Of a stretch of 17,944 nucleotides of DNA, positions 1 through 7,836 are shown piece by piece (the first letter of the stretch is position 1; each line of letters opens with the position of its first letter). Under the pieces are notes generated by a model. It saw only the letters and a list, made by a program, of their open reading frames with translations, was not told the origin of the DNA and made no database searches. The position numbers and the translations under genes were made by a program. The stretch is from DATKIY01 sp035543875 (GTDB lineage Bacteria; Actinomycetota; Actinomycetes; JAHEKZ01): the NCBI GenBank assembly GCA_035543875.1, contig DATKIY010000020.1, positions 1-17,944 of the forward strand, given 5' to 3'.

Positions 1-143
1 CCGAACTGCGAGGCCTGCGCAAACCCCACCGTCTTCTCCCACTCGACAACACCATCCCGCAGCTGCACATCCGACAACTGCCGAGGGTCGGCCGCCACCA
101 AAGTGCCGGTGCAGCCGGGAGTATCCATCGAATATTCGAACAT
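1..143 (-). CDS. DUF222 / 13E12-type HNH endonuclease-family protein, N-terminal fragment
   Basis: Only the first 47 codons are in the window; the gene runs off the left edge. The peptide begins MFEYSMDTPGCTG and continues with a segment (residues 18-45) of the pattern LSDVQLRDGVVEWEKTVGFA, which resembles the N-terminal helix of DUF222 proteins, where a 'L.D..L.....WE....A.A' pattern precedes the domain. Full-length members usually carry a C-terminal HNH nuclease motif, which cannot be checked here. The ATG at 143 is favoured because MFE is a common start in the family and because the LexA-like box covers this codon. A possible -10 (CAAAAT, minus strand, 151-156) ends 7 nt before the ATG, so the mRNA could be leaderless. 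The family call comes from a short fragment and is moderate. Confidence 0.6.
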   Translation of the reverse strand, partial: MFEYSMDTPGCTGTLVAADPRQLSDVQLRDGVVEWEKTVGFAQASQF

Positions 144-151
144 GTGTGCTA
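136..151. promoter_or_regulatory. LexA (SOS) box candidate over the start codon of the DUF222 gene
   Basis: The plus strand reads TCGAACATGTGTGCTA. Against the actinobacterial/mycobacterial SOS box TCGAAC-N4-GTTCGA, 10 of 12 specified positions match; the left half is perfect. Read on the minus strand, the perfect half contains ATGTTCGA, the first codons (Met-Phe-Glu) of the DUF222 gene. Several 13E12/DUF222 genes of Mycobacterium tuberculosis are known LexA targets, so site and gene support each other. LexA bound here would cover the start codon and the predicted transcription start. Binding itself is inferred. Confidence 0.55.
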
Positions 152-281
152 TTTTGTCAGACCCCGCCGACAGTCCACCCGGTTCTCCACAAGGCCCATC
201 GAAAATTTCCAGCCGAACTTCTCTGCGATTTTCGGCTAACAACTGACGTGTTGCCCGACTCGGCGCAGCCATGATGGGCAA

Positions 282-1688
282 ATGTCAGAAACGTCGTCAC
301 GCGACGAGCCCCAGACGCGAACCGAGCACGACACGATGGGCGAGATCGAGGTGCCAATCGACGCCAAGTGGGGTGCCTCCACCCAACGGGCAGTGAACAA
401 CTTCCCGATCGGCGGTGGCCCGCTGCCGGCGGAGCTCATACACGCACTCGGGCACGTGAAGGCGGCTGCCGCACGTAGCAATGTCGACTCAGGCGTGCTC
501 GAACAAGGGATGGGTGAAGCCATCGCCCTCGTCGCGGAAGCAGTGGCAGCCGGCACCTACGACGACCAGTTCCCCGTCGACATCTACCAAACTGGTTCGG
601 GTACCTCGAGCAACACGAACGCGAACGAAGTCATCGCCGTGTTGGCCAGTGAGCGACTCGGCCACGCAATCCACCCCAATGATCACGTCAACGCATCGCA
701 GTCGAGCAACGACGTTTTCCCTACCGCCATCCACGTCGCGGCCGCGACGACGATCACCCACCACCTGCGCCCAGCGCTCGAAGTCCTCGGCGCCGCGCTG
801 GCGATGAAATCAGAAGAGTTCCAGGACTTCGTCAAACCAGGACGCACCCACTTAATGGACGCGGCACCGGTGACGCTCGGTTCGGAGTTCGCCGGATACG
901 CGGGACAATTGTCGTTAGCTATTGAACGCGTCAACGACTCACTGCCGCGCTTGCTTGAGGTTCCACTCGGCGGGACCGCAGTTGGCACCGGACTTAATGC
1001 TCCGCCACGATTTGCCGCGGGGGCGATTGATCGATTGTCCGCCGACACGGGGTTGACGTTTCGGCGCGCTCGATTCCCATTTGAAGCCCAGTCCTCCCGC
1101 GACGCGGTCGTCGAAATGTCCGGGCAGCTGCGCACGATTTCCGTTTCGCTGACGAAGATCTGCAACGACCTTCGCTGGATGGGCTCAGGGCCGCACGCTG
1201 GGCTTGGCGAGATCCAGTTGCCCGCACTTCAACCCGGCTCAAGCATCATGCCTGGCAAGGTGAATCCCGTTGTTCCCGAAGCGGTCGTGCAAGTGTGTGC
1301 ACGGGTCATCGGCAACGACGCCGCGTGCACCGCTGCGGCAATGACAAGCACGTTCGAACTAAACACCGCCATGCCACTGCTTGGCGCCACGCTCTTGGAA
1401 TCCATCCGGCTCCTCAGCAATGCGTGTCGGCTGCTAGCGGAGAAAACAGTCACGAACATCACGGCCGATCGTGAAAAACTGAGGTCCAAGGCGGAGTCGT
1501 CACCCGCTATCGCTACTTCGCTGAATCCGCTCGTCGGCTACGACGCGGCATCACGCGTAGTCAAGCAAGCCTTAGCCAAGGGCACCACGATTCGACAAGC
1601 CGCTCAGTTTCTCGTCGATGACGGCCTGGTCACCTCAGAGCAACTCGACGAAGCTCTTGATGTCGACCGGCTCGCGCGAGGCGGCTAG
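282..1688 (+). CDS. fumC: Class II fumarate hydratase
   Basis: Converts fumarate to L-malate in the TCA cycle, in the cytoplasm, as a homotetramer with no iron-sulfur cluster. The 468 residues are normal for the class II enzyme. Visible family features are the N-terminal EHDTMGEIEVP block, SGTSSNTNANEV and ASQSSNDVFPTAIH in the first third, GRTHLMDAAPVTLG near residue 185, and the superfamily signature GSSIMPGKVNP at about 319-329, whose flexible loop carries the catalytic serine. The ATG at 282 gives a short acidic lead before the conserved block; no strong ribosome binding site stands out. The gene is alone on the plus strand, and its TAG stop shares a CTAG tetranucleotide with the stop of the convergent gene. 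Its promoter must lie in 144-281, where no clear -35/-10 pair was seen. Related lyases (aspartase, argininosuccinate lyase) share the signature, but the overall match is fumarase. Confidence 0.96.
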   Translation: MSETSSRDEPQTRTEHDTMGEIEVPIDAKWGASTQRAVNNFPIGGGPLPAELIHALGHVKAAAARSNVDSGVLEQGMGEAIALVAEAVAAGTYDDQFPVDIYQTGSGTSSNTNANEVIAVLASERLGHAIHPNDHVNASQSSNDVFPTAIHVAAATTITHHLRPALEVLGAALAMKSEEFQDFVKPGRTHLMDAAPVTLGSEFAGYAGQLSLAIERVNDSLPRLLEVPLGGTAVGTGLNAPPRFAAGAIDRLSADTGLTFRRARFPFEAQSSRDAVVEMSGQLRTISVSLTKICNDLRWMGSGPHAGLGEIQLPALQPGSSIMPGKVNPVVPEAVVQVCARVIGNDAACTAAAMTSTFELNTAMPLLGATLLESIRLLSNACRLLAEKTVTNITADREKLRSKAESSPAIATSLNPLVGYDAASRVVKQALAKGTTIRQAAQFLVDDGLVTSEQLDEALDVDRLARGG

Positions 1689-3832
1689 CCGACAGTTGAC
1701 GACGGCGTTTCGTACGCATCCGGACTAGGACGCGTCGTTCTCGCTGGGAGGTTGGTGCGGTGGCCTTGGCGTTCAAGCCAGCGCACGAGTTGGTTGTGGA
1801 GTTCGTCTGCTCCGACGATGGGTTGGTCGACGGTCCAGTCGGCTGGGTAGATCAGCAGGCCCTGGTCCTGCCAGCCACCGAGGCCGCCATGGCACCCGAC
1901 TAGTCCTTCGAACGCCGCGACCTCTGACCGTTCCTCATCCCACATTGAGTTCAAATACAGGTCCGGCGCGTTTGAGAAATGCGCTGTGCGCCTGAAGTCG
2001 ATAGCGGCTTGTGGCCCAAAACGCTCCAACGGATCCTCACCATCGACACTGCCTTCGTCCAGGTAGTTGACGCCGCTCGGCCCGATCGCGACGACACCGC
2101 GAGCCGCCGACATCACGACCAAGAACGACACTCCCTCGTGCGCGACCAACCCAGGGATGAGGTCAGGGTGGTCGTTGGTGAGATCTTCGAGGGTGACGCG
2201 CCCAGGCCGCTGCGCGAACCACACCGCGCCAAGGTTTCCGGAGCCGACGACCACCAACTCGGGCGTCTCGTCGGCGGTTGCGTCTTCCTGCTCCGCATCC
2301 GGGCCGAGCGACACCGTCCCATCGCGCATCTTGCCGCCAAGCGCGGTTCGAGTGATGGCAGAGCCAACACCCTTGTTGCGTGCGGCACTAGTGAGCAATG
2401 TGTTGAGTGGTCCATAGCTTTCGTCATCACCGACCTTGCGCACGGTTGGGTCACCACGCATGAGACGTCGCACTAGGTCCTCAAGCGGCTCGAAGCGCTG
2501 CGAAAAGACTTCGCCTTGGCTCTGACCGTGGTCGGAAACAAGGACAATCGAGTACGGCCGCGGAGCAAGTTTCGCCGCCATCTCAAGTTGCCCGACCACT
2601 CGGTCAAGCCCGGCCAACGTGGCCAAAGACTCGGGACGCGATACGCCAGCATGGTGAGCAACCTCGTCGTAGTCGAGATAGTCGACATAGATGCTCTTCG
2701 CGCCGCGCATCATTTGTTCGACAACCAAGCTCGTGTTCAGCTGTCTTTGCAACACGTTCGTCGCTGCTCGAAGTCCGACATAGCTCCACGGCCGGGGCAC
2801 CCGTGGGCGCATATCTAACTTGATCTCACGGCGAGCCTGGTAGCGCTCCTTGAACATCTCGCCGATGGCAAGGAAGAAGAGCCGGAAGAAGCCGTACGGC
2901 GTCGTAAAGAAGGCCGCGAAGTCGCTGGCCTTGCCAGCGCCCTTCATGCCGTGACGACCCACACCCGCCATCGTCAGAAGCGCCAGCGGCGCGTCTCCCG
3001 TGAAGATGTTGGAGATGCTGACTCCGTCGTCGGCCAGCAAACCCTGGCCGGTCGACAACCGATCCTCAATCAACGCTGCATCAGGCGGGTGGTTGGCCAC
3101 CATGAGTTTGCCGGTGTCTTTTTCCCACCAGCGAAACGCTGGGATGCCATCGTTGCTACCCAACAAGATGCCAGCCTGACTCACCGGTGTCGTTGTAGGG
3201 ACCCGCACTCGCCAACCGGTCAGTGCATGCGAACCATCGCGCGCCCAGCGACAGATCGTTGGCAGGTTGCCTGACATCACGGCCCAGCGCATTAGCGGCT
3301 CGCTAACCCCGTCCAGCTGCACAAAGACGACACCAGGCTGGTCAGTAGGAGTCACGTTCTTGTGTCGACGACGCGCAAACTTCACCGCGCGACCGACAAA
3401 CTCTTCATCTTGATTTACGCCTTGGGCCCAGTGAGAGACGGTCAGCACGAAGGACATCCACCACGACGTCACAAAGGCCGTCCAAAATCCCTGCATCTCG
3501 ACACCGGGACTTAGGTCAAGCGCCACGTACACAACAACAGCTTCCAAGAACAACGCGATGAAGAAGATGCCGGCCCAACCCAGCAACAACGCCAACCGTC
3601 GCAGGACCGGGCGAATGATGGCGCCAACCAGCGCCATGAGCAGAACGGCGACAACGACGTCACCAAAACCGCCGACAGAAAGCCCGGGCAGCAACCACGC
3701 GGCCGCGGCAAACGCAGCGACACCTACGAGCAGCGAGATGAGCGTGGAAACTACCGCTCCGAGGATTCGACGACGTCCCGACGACAGCTCGGCTCCTTCG
3801 CGGACCGCAGACCGCGACTCCTCGGCATCCAT
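1685..3832 (-). CDS. Membrane-anchored alkaline phosphatase-superfamily phosphodiesterase with phage-holin-like N-terminus
   Basis: A 715-residue two-part protein. Residues about 23-137 hold four hydrophobic segments (about 24-50, 56-77, 80-107, 116-136) resembling the small 'phage holin family' membrane module found in actinobacteria. Residues about 165-700 are a type I phosphodiesterase/nucleotide pyrophosphatase-like domain of the alkaline phosphatase superfamily: VFVQLDG (metal Asp174), VPTTTPVSQAG with the likely nucleophilic Thr, a D-x3-H region in DYLDYDEVAHHAG, VLVSDHGQSQ (metal Asp-His) and a late CHGGLGGWQDQ His. All expected metal ligands appear present, so it is probably active on a phosphodiester or phosphoester; the substrate is unknown. 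The ATG start has a strong GAGGAG ribosome binding site 8 nt upstream. A TAGGGT element lies in the 80-nt gap to the upstream MBL-fold gene. The 'holin' label reflects similarity only; nothing here points to a phage. Confidence 0.85.
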   Translation of the reverse strand: MDAEESRSAVREGAELSSGRRRILGAVVSTLISLLVGVAAFAAAAWLLPGLSVGGFGDVVVAVLLMALVGAIIRPVLRRLALLLGWAGIFFIALFLEAVVVYVALDLSPGVEMQGFWTAFVTSWWMSFVLTVSHWAQGVNQDEEFVGRAVKFARRRHKNVTPTDQPGVVFVQLDGVSEPLMRWAVMSGNLPTICRWARDGSHALTGWRVRVPTTTPVSQAGILLGSNDGIPAFRWWEKDTGKLMVANHPPDAALIEDRLSTGQGLLADDGVSISNIFTGDAPLALLTMAGVGRHGMKGAGKASDFAAFFTTPYGFFRLFFLAIGEMFKERYQARREIKLDMRPRVPRPWSYVGLRAATNVLQRQLNTSLVVEQMMRGAKSIYVDYLDYDEVAHHAGVSRPESLATLAGLDRVVGQLEMAAKLAPRPYSIVLVSDHGQSQGEVFSQRFEPLEDLVRRLMRGDPTVRKVGDDESYGPLNTLLTSAARNKGVGSAITRTALGGKMRDGTVSLGPDAEQEDATADETPELVVVGSGNLGAVWFAQRPGRVTLEDLTNDHPDLIPGLVAHEGVSFLVVMSAARGVVAIGPSGVNYLDEGSVDGEDPLERFGPQAAIDFRRTAHFSNAPDLYLNSMWDEERSEVAAFEGLVGCHGGLGGWQDQGLLIYPADWTVDQPIVGADELHNQLVRWLERQGHRTNLPARTTRPSPDAYETPSSTVG

Positions 3833-3882
3833 GTACTTGACTCCTCAGTCGCCGTCTGGCGTCGGATCGATGGCCAGGCTCG

Positions 3883-3888
3883 ACCCTA
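3883..3888 (-). promoter_or_regulatory. Possible -10 element (TAGGGT) for the membrane phosphodiesterase gene
   Basis: In the 80-nt gap between the MBL-fold gene and the phosphodiesterase, the minus strand reads CAGTAGGGTCGAG. TAGGGT fits the actinobacterial TANNNT -10 pattern and lies about 50 nt before the start codon. No convincing -35 is seen, so this is weak. Similar elements precede three other minus-strand genes in the window. Confidence 0.3.
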
Positions 3889-3912
3889 CTGACAATCAGT
3901 GCGCCCATCTGC

Positions 3913-4683
3913 CTAAGGCAGGAACGCAACCCGCTCCCCGGGCGCCGTCACCAGAACCTCTACGTCCAGCCCCAGCTCGGCGACCGCAGCAGCGAACTCG
4001 TGCGGTGGGTCGTAGATACGCGACAGCGGCAACCGGTGCATGCCTGCAGGCGACAAAGTCCCCCAGTGAATGGGAACCGCGTACCGAGGTCTCAGCAGCT
4101 GCGCCGCGAGGGCGGCTCGCTTGGGGTTCAGATGCCCTGGGCCGAGGTTCGGTCCCCACCCCCATACCGGCAGTAGCGCAACATCCAGTTCACCGCGAGG
4201 CGCCAGCTCGCCCATCCCCTCGAACAAGTCGGTGTCGCCGGCGAAATAAACCAGCGCTGGACCAGCTTCGATGAGATAGCCGACTGCCAACGCTGTCGGC
4301 CCAAGCGGTTCGCGACGTCCGCTGTGGTCGGCGTAGGTGGCTGTGACGGTGACCGCGCCGTGCTTCACGATCTCACCAGGTTCTAGCTCGACGACCGTTC
4401 GAAGGCCTTTGGTACGAAGCCAGTCGCCGGCCCCCTTGGGCACAACGATGAGACAGTCCTTTGACATCAGCCTCAATGAGGGAAGGTCAAGGTGGTCGTG
4501 ATGCATGTGCGATATGAGCACAACGTCCGCGTCGGTATAGCCGCGCAAGTCTGCAGCGCGCGGAACTCGTCGAAGGAATGATGCACCGCGTCGCAGCACC
4601 GGATCAGTGATGACACGCGTCCCCTCGACCTCAAGCAGCACCGTCGCGTGACCCAGGAAGGTCAGGTGCTCTGGTGCGGACAC
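3913..4683 (-). CDS. MBL-fold metallo-hydrolase (UlaG/NAPE-PLD-like branch)
   Basis: A 256-residue single-domain metallo-beta-lactamase-fold protein. The zinc motif HxHxDH is visible at residues 59-64 (HMHHDH), with a preceding FLGHATVLLEVEG strand and ITDPVL turn typical of the UlaG / N-acylphosphatidylethanolamine phospholipase D branch. Further candidate ligands are His in YADHSG, Asp in YFAGDTDLF and His in VPIHWGTLSP. The family hydrolyses lactones or phosphodiesters; the substrate here is unknown. No signal peptide or membrane segment is seen, so it is probably cytoplasmic. The start is GTG; the ribosome binding site is weak. It lies between phoH upstream (38 nt) and the membrane phosphodiesterase downstream (80 nt) on the same strand. 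Confidence 0.85.
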   Translation of the reverse strand: MSAPEHLTFLGHATVLLEVEGTRVITDPVLRRGASFLRRVPRAADLRGYTDADVVLISHMHHDHLDLPSLRLMSKDCLIVVPKGAGDWLRTKGLRTVVELEPGEIVKHGAVTVTATYADHSGRREPLGPTALAVGYLIEAGPALVYFAGDTDLFEGMGELAPRGELDVALLPVWGWGPNLGPGHLNPKRAALAAQLLRPRYAVPIHWGTLSPAGMHRLPLSRIYDPPHEFAAAVAELGLDVEVLVTAPGERVAFLP

Positions 4684-4721
4684 CTGCTCAGCGTGCCAGA
4701 CGTCGCTCGATCGTCAGGAGA

Positions 4722-6014
4722 CTAGGGCGTCAGGTCTTCAAGCATCTCAGTAACCAGTGCGGCGATCGGAGAGCGTTCGGATCGAGTCAACGTGACGTGC
4801 GCGAACAACGGGTGTCCCTTCAGCTTCTCAACCACAGCCACGACACCATCGTGACGCCCGACGCGAAGGTTGTCTCGCTGCGCGACGTCATGAGTCAGGA
4901 CAACACGCGACCCCTGACCAATGCGAGAGAGAACGGTGAGCAGGACATTGCGCTCGAGTGATTGCGCCTCATCGACAATGACAAAGGCATCGTGCAACGA
5001 ACGACCACGAATGTGCGTCAGTGGCAGCACCTCGAGCATTCCCCGGTCGACGATCTCCTCGACAACCTCCTGGGTCGTGATCGCAGAGAGTGTGTCGAAG
5101 ACAGCTTGTCCCCACGGGTTCATCTTTTCTGACTCAGTGCCCGGGAGGTACCCCAGCTCTTGCCCTCCGACTGCAAACAGCGGGCGGAAAACAACGACCC
5201 GGCGGTGCTGACGACGTTCAAGGACAGCCTCTAGTCCGGCGCAAAGCGCGAGGGCTGATTTTCCGGTACCCGCCCGCCCCCCTAGTGAGATGATCCCGAT
5301 GTCGGGGTCCAGAAGTAGATCGAGCGCCACGCGCTGTTCGGCACTGCGCCCATGCAAGCCGAAGGCTTCACGATCTCCTCTGACTAATCGCACTTGCTTT
5401 TCCGCCGTTACTCGCCCCAGGCCGGAGCCGCGCTCAGACAGCAGCACCAACCCCGTGTTGCACGGCAGGTCCCGAGCAGCGTCCAGATCAATGTGTTCGT
5501 CCTGGTAGAGCTGATCGAGGTCGTCAGCATCCAGCTCAACCTCGGCCATCCCCGTCCAACCAGATTCTGCTGCGAGCTCGGCTTGGTACTCCTCAGCCTT
5601 CAGCCCGACCGCCGACGCCTTCACGCGTAGTGGAAGGTCTTTCGAGACCAACGTGACGACCTGTCCAGCGTTGGCCAGGTTGCGAGCCACGGCCAAGATT
5701 CGACTGTCGTTGTCGGCTAGTCGAAACCCAGGAGGCAGCGACTCCGGATCGGTGTGGTTCAGCTCGACGCGCACGATCCCGCCGTTGTCGCCAATGGGCA
5801 GAGGTTCGTCAAGCCGACCAAATTTGACCCGCAAGTCGTCGAGCATGCGCAATGCAGAACGCGCGAAGTACCCAAGTTCTGGGTGAGAACGCTTGGCCTC
5901 CAGTTCGGTGATGACCACCACGGGGACGACGACTTCATGCTCGTCGAATCGAGACAACGCGGCGGGATCGCTCAGCAGGACAGATGTATCGAGCACAAAG
6001 GTCCGACGCACCAC
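4722..6014 (-). CDS. PIN domain-PhoH ATPase fusion (PhoH2-type)
   Basis: A 430-residue two-domain protein. Residues 1-140 are a PIN ribonuclease domain: FVLDTSVLL with Asp9, VITELEAKRS with Glu37, and acidic residues near LADNDSRIL (101-103) and SKDLPLR (126). Residues about 215-430 are a PhoH ATPase with Walker A GGRAGTGKS (245-253) and Walker B FVIVDEAQSL (344-353). The PIN-PhoH arrangement matches mycobacterial PhoH2, reported as a sequence-specific RNA helicase and RNase; the PIN acidic set looks complete, so nuclease activity is expected. The GTG at 6014 has GGAGG 9 nt upstream, whereas a nearby ATG (6021) is out of frame and too close to that site. It is divergent from the sulfotransferase across 167 nt and 38 nt ahead of the MBL-fold gene. 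In mycobacteria phoH2 follows a small antitoxin-like gene; none is seen here. Confidence 0.93.
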   Translation of the reverse strand: MVRRTFVLDTSVLLSDPAALSRFDEHEVVVPVVVITELEAKRSHPELGYFARSALRMLDDLRVKFGRLDEPLPIGDNGGIVRVELNHTDPESLPPGFRLADNDSRILAVARNLANAGQVVTLVSKDLPLRVKASAVGLKAEEYQAELAAESGWTGMAEVELDADDLDQLYQDEHIDLDAARDLPCNTGLVLLSERGSGLGRVTAEKQVRLVRGDREAFGLHGRSAEQRVALDLLLDPDIGIISLGGRAGTGKSALALCAGLEAVLERRQHRRVVVFRPLFAVGGQELGYLPGTESEKMNPWGQAVFDTLSAITTQEVVEEIVDRGMLEVLPLTHIRGRSLHDAFVIVDEAQSLERNVLLTVLSRIGQGSRVVLTHDVAQRDNLRVGRHDGVVAVVEKLKGHPLFAHVTLTRSERSPIAALVTEMLEDLTP

Positions 6015-6181
6015 GGTTCATGGCCTCCAGAGAGGGCCGGCCGGGCGCCGACCCGTCCTCGCGACGGTACGACGCACTCCCGCCTCGACGGCGTCGCCAC
6101 GCCGCGTGGTCATAGACTCGCAACGTTCCATAACCAGACGTTCCTGCGCGGAACATCGATCGGCGGCACGAAGGGGGTCCG

Positions 6182-6979
6182 GTGGCCGACTCGCTCGAGG
6201 ACGGCCAACGACTGGTGTTCGTCGGAGGACTGCACCGCAGCGGCACTTCGTTGCTGGCCCAGTTGATCGCTGATCATCCGCAAGGCTCAGGTTTGTCTGA
6301 CACGAAGGTGCCAGAGGATGAGGGACAGCACGTCCAAGATGTCTATCCGTCGGCGCGGACGTTTGGTGGATCCGGCAGGTTTGCTCGTGACCCCAAAGCA
6401 CACTTGACGGAGTCATCCCCCCTTGCGGCTCCGGTCAATGCCGAACGGCTGCTCCGGGCATGGCGGCCGTACTGGGACAACTCAAAGCAGTACCTCGTGG
6501 AGAAGTCGCCACCCAACCTCATCATGGGTCGCTTTCTCCAGTCACTGTTTCCCGACGCCTTCTTCCTCTTCATCGTCCGTCACCCGGTCTCAGTCACGTT
6601 GGCCACAAGGAAATGGCGTGCCCGGATGCCGTTACCCCGCCTGATGAATCACTGGTTTGTTGCGCATGACACGGCCCGCGGTGATGTTCCGTTCCTACGT
6701 CAAGTTCACGTCGTCAGCTACGAATGGCTGATGACCGAGCCGCAGGAAACGTTGAAGGGAGTCGAGGTGTTCCTTGGCCTCGACCAAAGCATCGACTCAT
6801 CCCTGATCAATCCTGGTCGCAGCAGTCCATACGCCGAGCAGTGGCAACACATGGTGGACGAAGGTGACCGAGGAGCGCGGGCATCGATCAAGCGGTTCGC
6901 AAGTGCTGCCGAGCGCTACGGGTACTCAATGGAAGATCTAGCTGACGCCCCGCGCAACCCGCTCGCCCACTCCAGCTAG
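6182..6979 (+). CDS. Sulfotransferase family protein
   Basis: A 265-residue PAPS-dependent sulfotransferase-like protein. The 5'-phosphosulfate-binding loop is visible at residues 14-25 (VGGLHRSGTSLL), and the 3'-phosphate-binding element at about 127-141 (FFLFIVRHPVSVTLA, with Arg133 and Ser137). VEKSPPN at about 106-112 is typical of the bacterial Sulfotransfer_3 group. It would transfer sulfate from PAPS to an unknown acceptor such as a sugar, lipid or small metabolite. The GTG start has an AAGGGGG ribosome binding site about 5 nt upstream. It is an isolated plus-strand gene with divergent phoH on the left and convergent prenyltransferase on the right, 2 nt from stop to stop. A possible TAGACT -10 lies at 6113-6118 without a good -35. 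No sulfate-activation genes are nearby. Confidence 0.85.
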   Translation: MADSLEDGQRLVFVGGLHRSGTSLLAQLIADHPQGSGLSDTKVPEDEGQHVQDVYPSARTFGGSGRFARDPKAHLTESSPLAAPVNAERLLRAWRPYWDNSKQYLVEKSPPNLIMGRFLQSLFPDAFFLFIVRHPVSVTLATRKWRARMPLPRLMNHWFVAHDTARGDVPFLRQVHVVSYEWLMTEPQETLKGVEVFLGLDQSIDSSLINPGRSSPYAEQWQHMVDEGDRGARASIKRFASAAERYGYSMEDLADAPRNPLAHSS

Positions 6980-6981
6980 CG

Positions 6982-7743
6982 CTAGCCGCCAAACCGTCGG
7001 TTTCGTTGGGCGAAGGACCGTAGGGCACGCAAGAAGTCGACCCGTCGAAAGTCGGGCCAGTAGGCCTCGCAGAAGTAGTACTCGCTATGCGCGCTCTGCC
7101 AGAGCATGAAACCAGACAGCCGCTGTTCGCCTGACGTTCGAATCACCAGCTCCGGATCAGGCTGGCCTTTTGTGTACAGATGTTCAGAGATGTGCTCGAC
7201 ATCGAGCACTTGCGCGAGTTCTTCGATTGACGTTCCGCGCTGTGCTTGGTCGGCCAGCAACGAGCGGACAGCATCGGTAATTTCTCGTCGCCCGCCGTAA
7301 CCCACGGCCACGTTGACCATGAGTCCTTCGACACCACTGGTTGCTGCAGCTGCTTCCTTCAGCACGTTGGCAGTCGCTTCTGGCAACAGGTCGAGCGCAC
7401 CGACCGGGTGTACGCGCCAACGTCCTTCGGCAGCCAAGTCGGTGACCACGTTTTCGATGATGCGAAGCAACGGATCGAGTTCGCCCGCTGGCCGATTGAG
7501 GTTGTCGGTAGACAACAACCACAACGTCACGAGTTCAACGCCGGTCTCGTCGCACCAACTGAGCAGTTCAACAATCTTGTCCGCACCAGCCTGGTGTCCG
7601 CCGCTTGCCGACGTGCCTACGGCCTTAGCCCACCTGCGGTTTCCGTCGAGGATGACCCCGACATGATGCGGGATCGGCGCGTCTGCGAGCGAAGCCAACA
7701 GGCGACGCTCGTACACCTGGTACGCAAGGTCGCGCACTCCCAC
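6982..7743 (-). CDS. uppS: Isoprenyl transferase, short-chain cis-prenyltransferase (Rv1086-like)
   Basis: A 253-residue cis-prenyltransferase of the UppS family. Visible motifs are VGVILDGNRRWAK with the Mg-binding catalytic Asp33, LSTDNLNRP, VNVAVGYGGRREI, and the IPP-binding region VIRTSGEQRLSGFMLWQSAH. The LAYQVYERRLLASL lead and the Leu-Ser-Gly in place of the usual Leu-Ser-Asn after RTSGEQR resemble Mycobacterium tuberculosis Rv1086, a Z-farnesyl diphosphate synthase, more than the decaprenyl enzyme Rv2361c. It therefore probably makes a short Z-prenyl diphosphate used as primer for the polyprenyl carrier lipid of cell-wall synthesis. The GTG start follows AGAGGGGAG about 8-9 nt upstream. 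The generic family symbol is given because product length is inferred. It is last in a minus-strand run after the RHH-like gene (93 nt gap, with a TAGGGT element). Confidence 0.92.
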   Translation of the reverse strand: MGVRDLAYQVYERRLLASLADAPIPHHVGVILDGNRRWAKAVGTSASGGHQAGADKIVELLSWCDETGVELVTLWLLSTDNLNRPAGELDPLLRIIENVVTDLAAEGRWRVHPVGALDLLPEATANVLKEAAAATSGVEGLMVNVAVGYGGRREITDAVRSLLADQAQRGTSIEELAQVLDVEHISEHLYTKGQPDPELVIRTSGEQRLSGFMLWQSAHSEYYFCEAYWPDFRRVDFLRALRSFAQRNRRFGG

Positions 7744-7779
7744 CCCGATGGCTCCCCTCTGCTGGAACGTCCAGGGCGC

Positions 7780-7785
7780 ACCCTA
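7780..7785 (-). promoter_or_regulatory. Possible -10 element (TAGGGT) for the prenyltransferase gene
   Basis: The minus strand reads GCGGTAGGGTGCG in the 93-nt gap, leaving a leader of about 36 nt to the GTG start. The -10 fits TANNNT; the -35 region is poor. It suggests uppS can be transcribed apart from the RHH-like gene upstream. Confidence 0.3.
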
Positions 7786-7836
7786 CCGCCGCGTCGAGGG
7801 GGAGTTCGCGTCCTTGGTCGCGTCGGGGTTTCGGGG

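Noticed and set aside
3558..4274. A 238-codon plus-strand frame
   Set aside because: Pro/Arg/Ala-rich low-complexity translation, antisense to two supported genes.
6975..6986. Palindrome GCTAGCGCTAGC between the sulfotransferase and uppS stops as a terminator
   Set aside because: Only 12 nt, no loop and no T-run; it arises from two TAG stops facing each other 2 nt apart.
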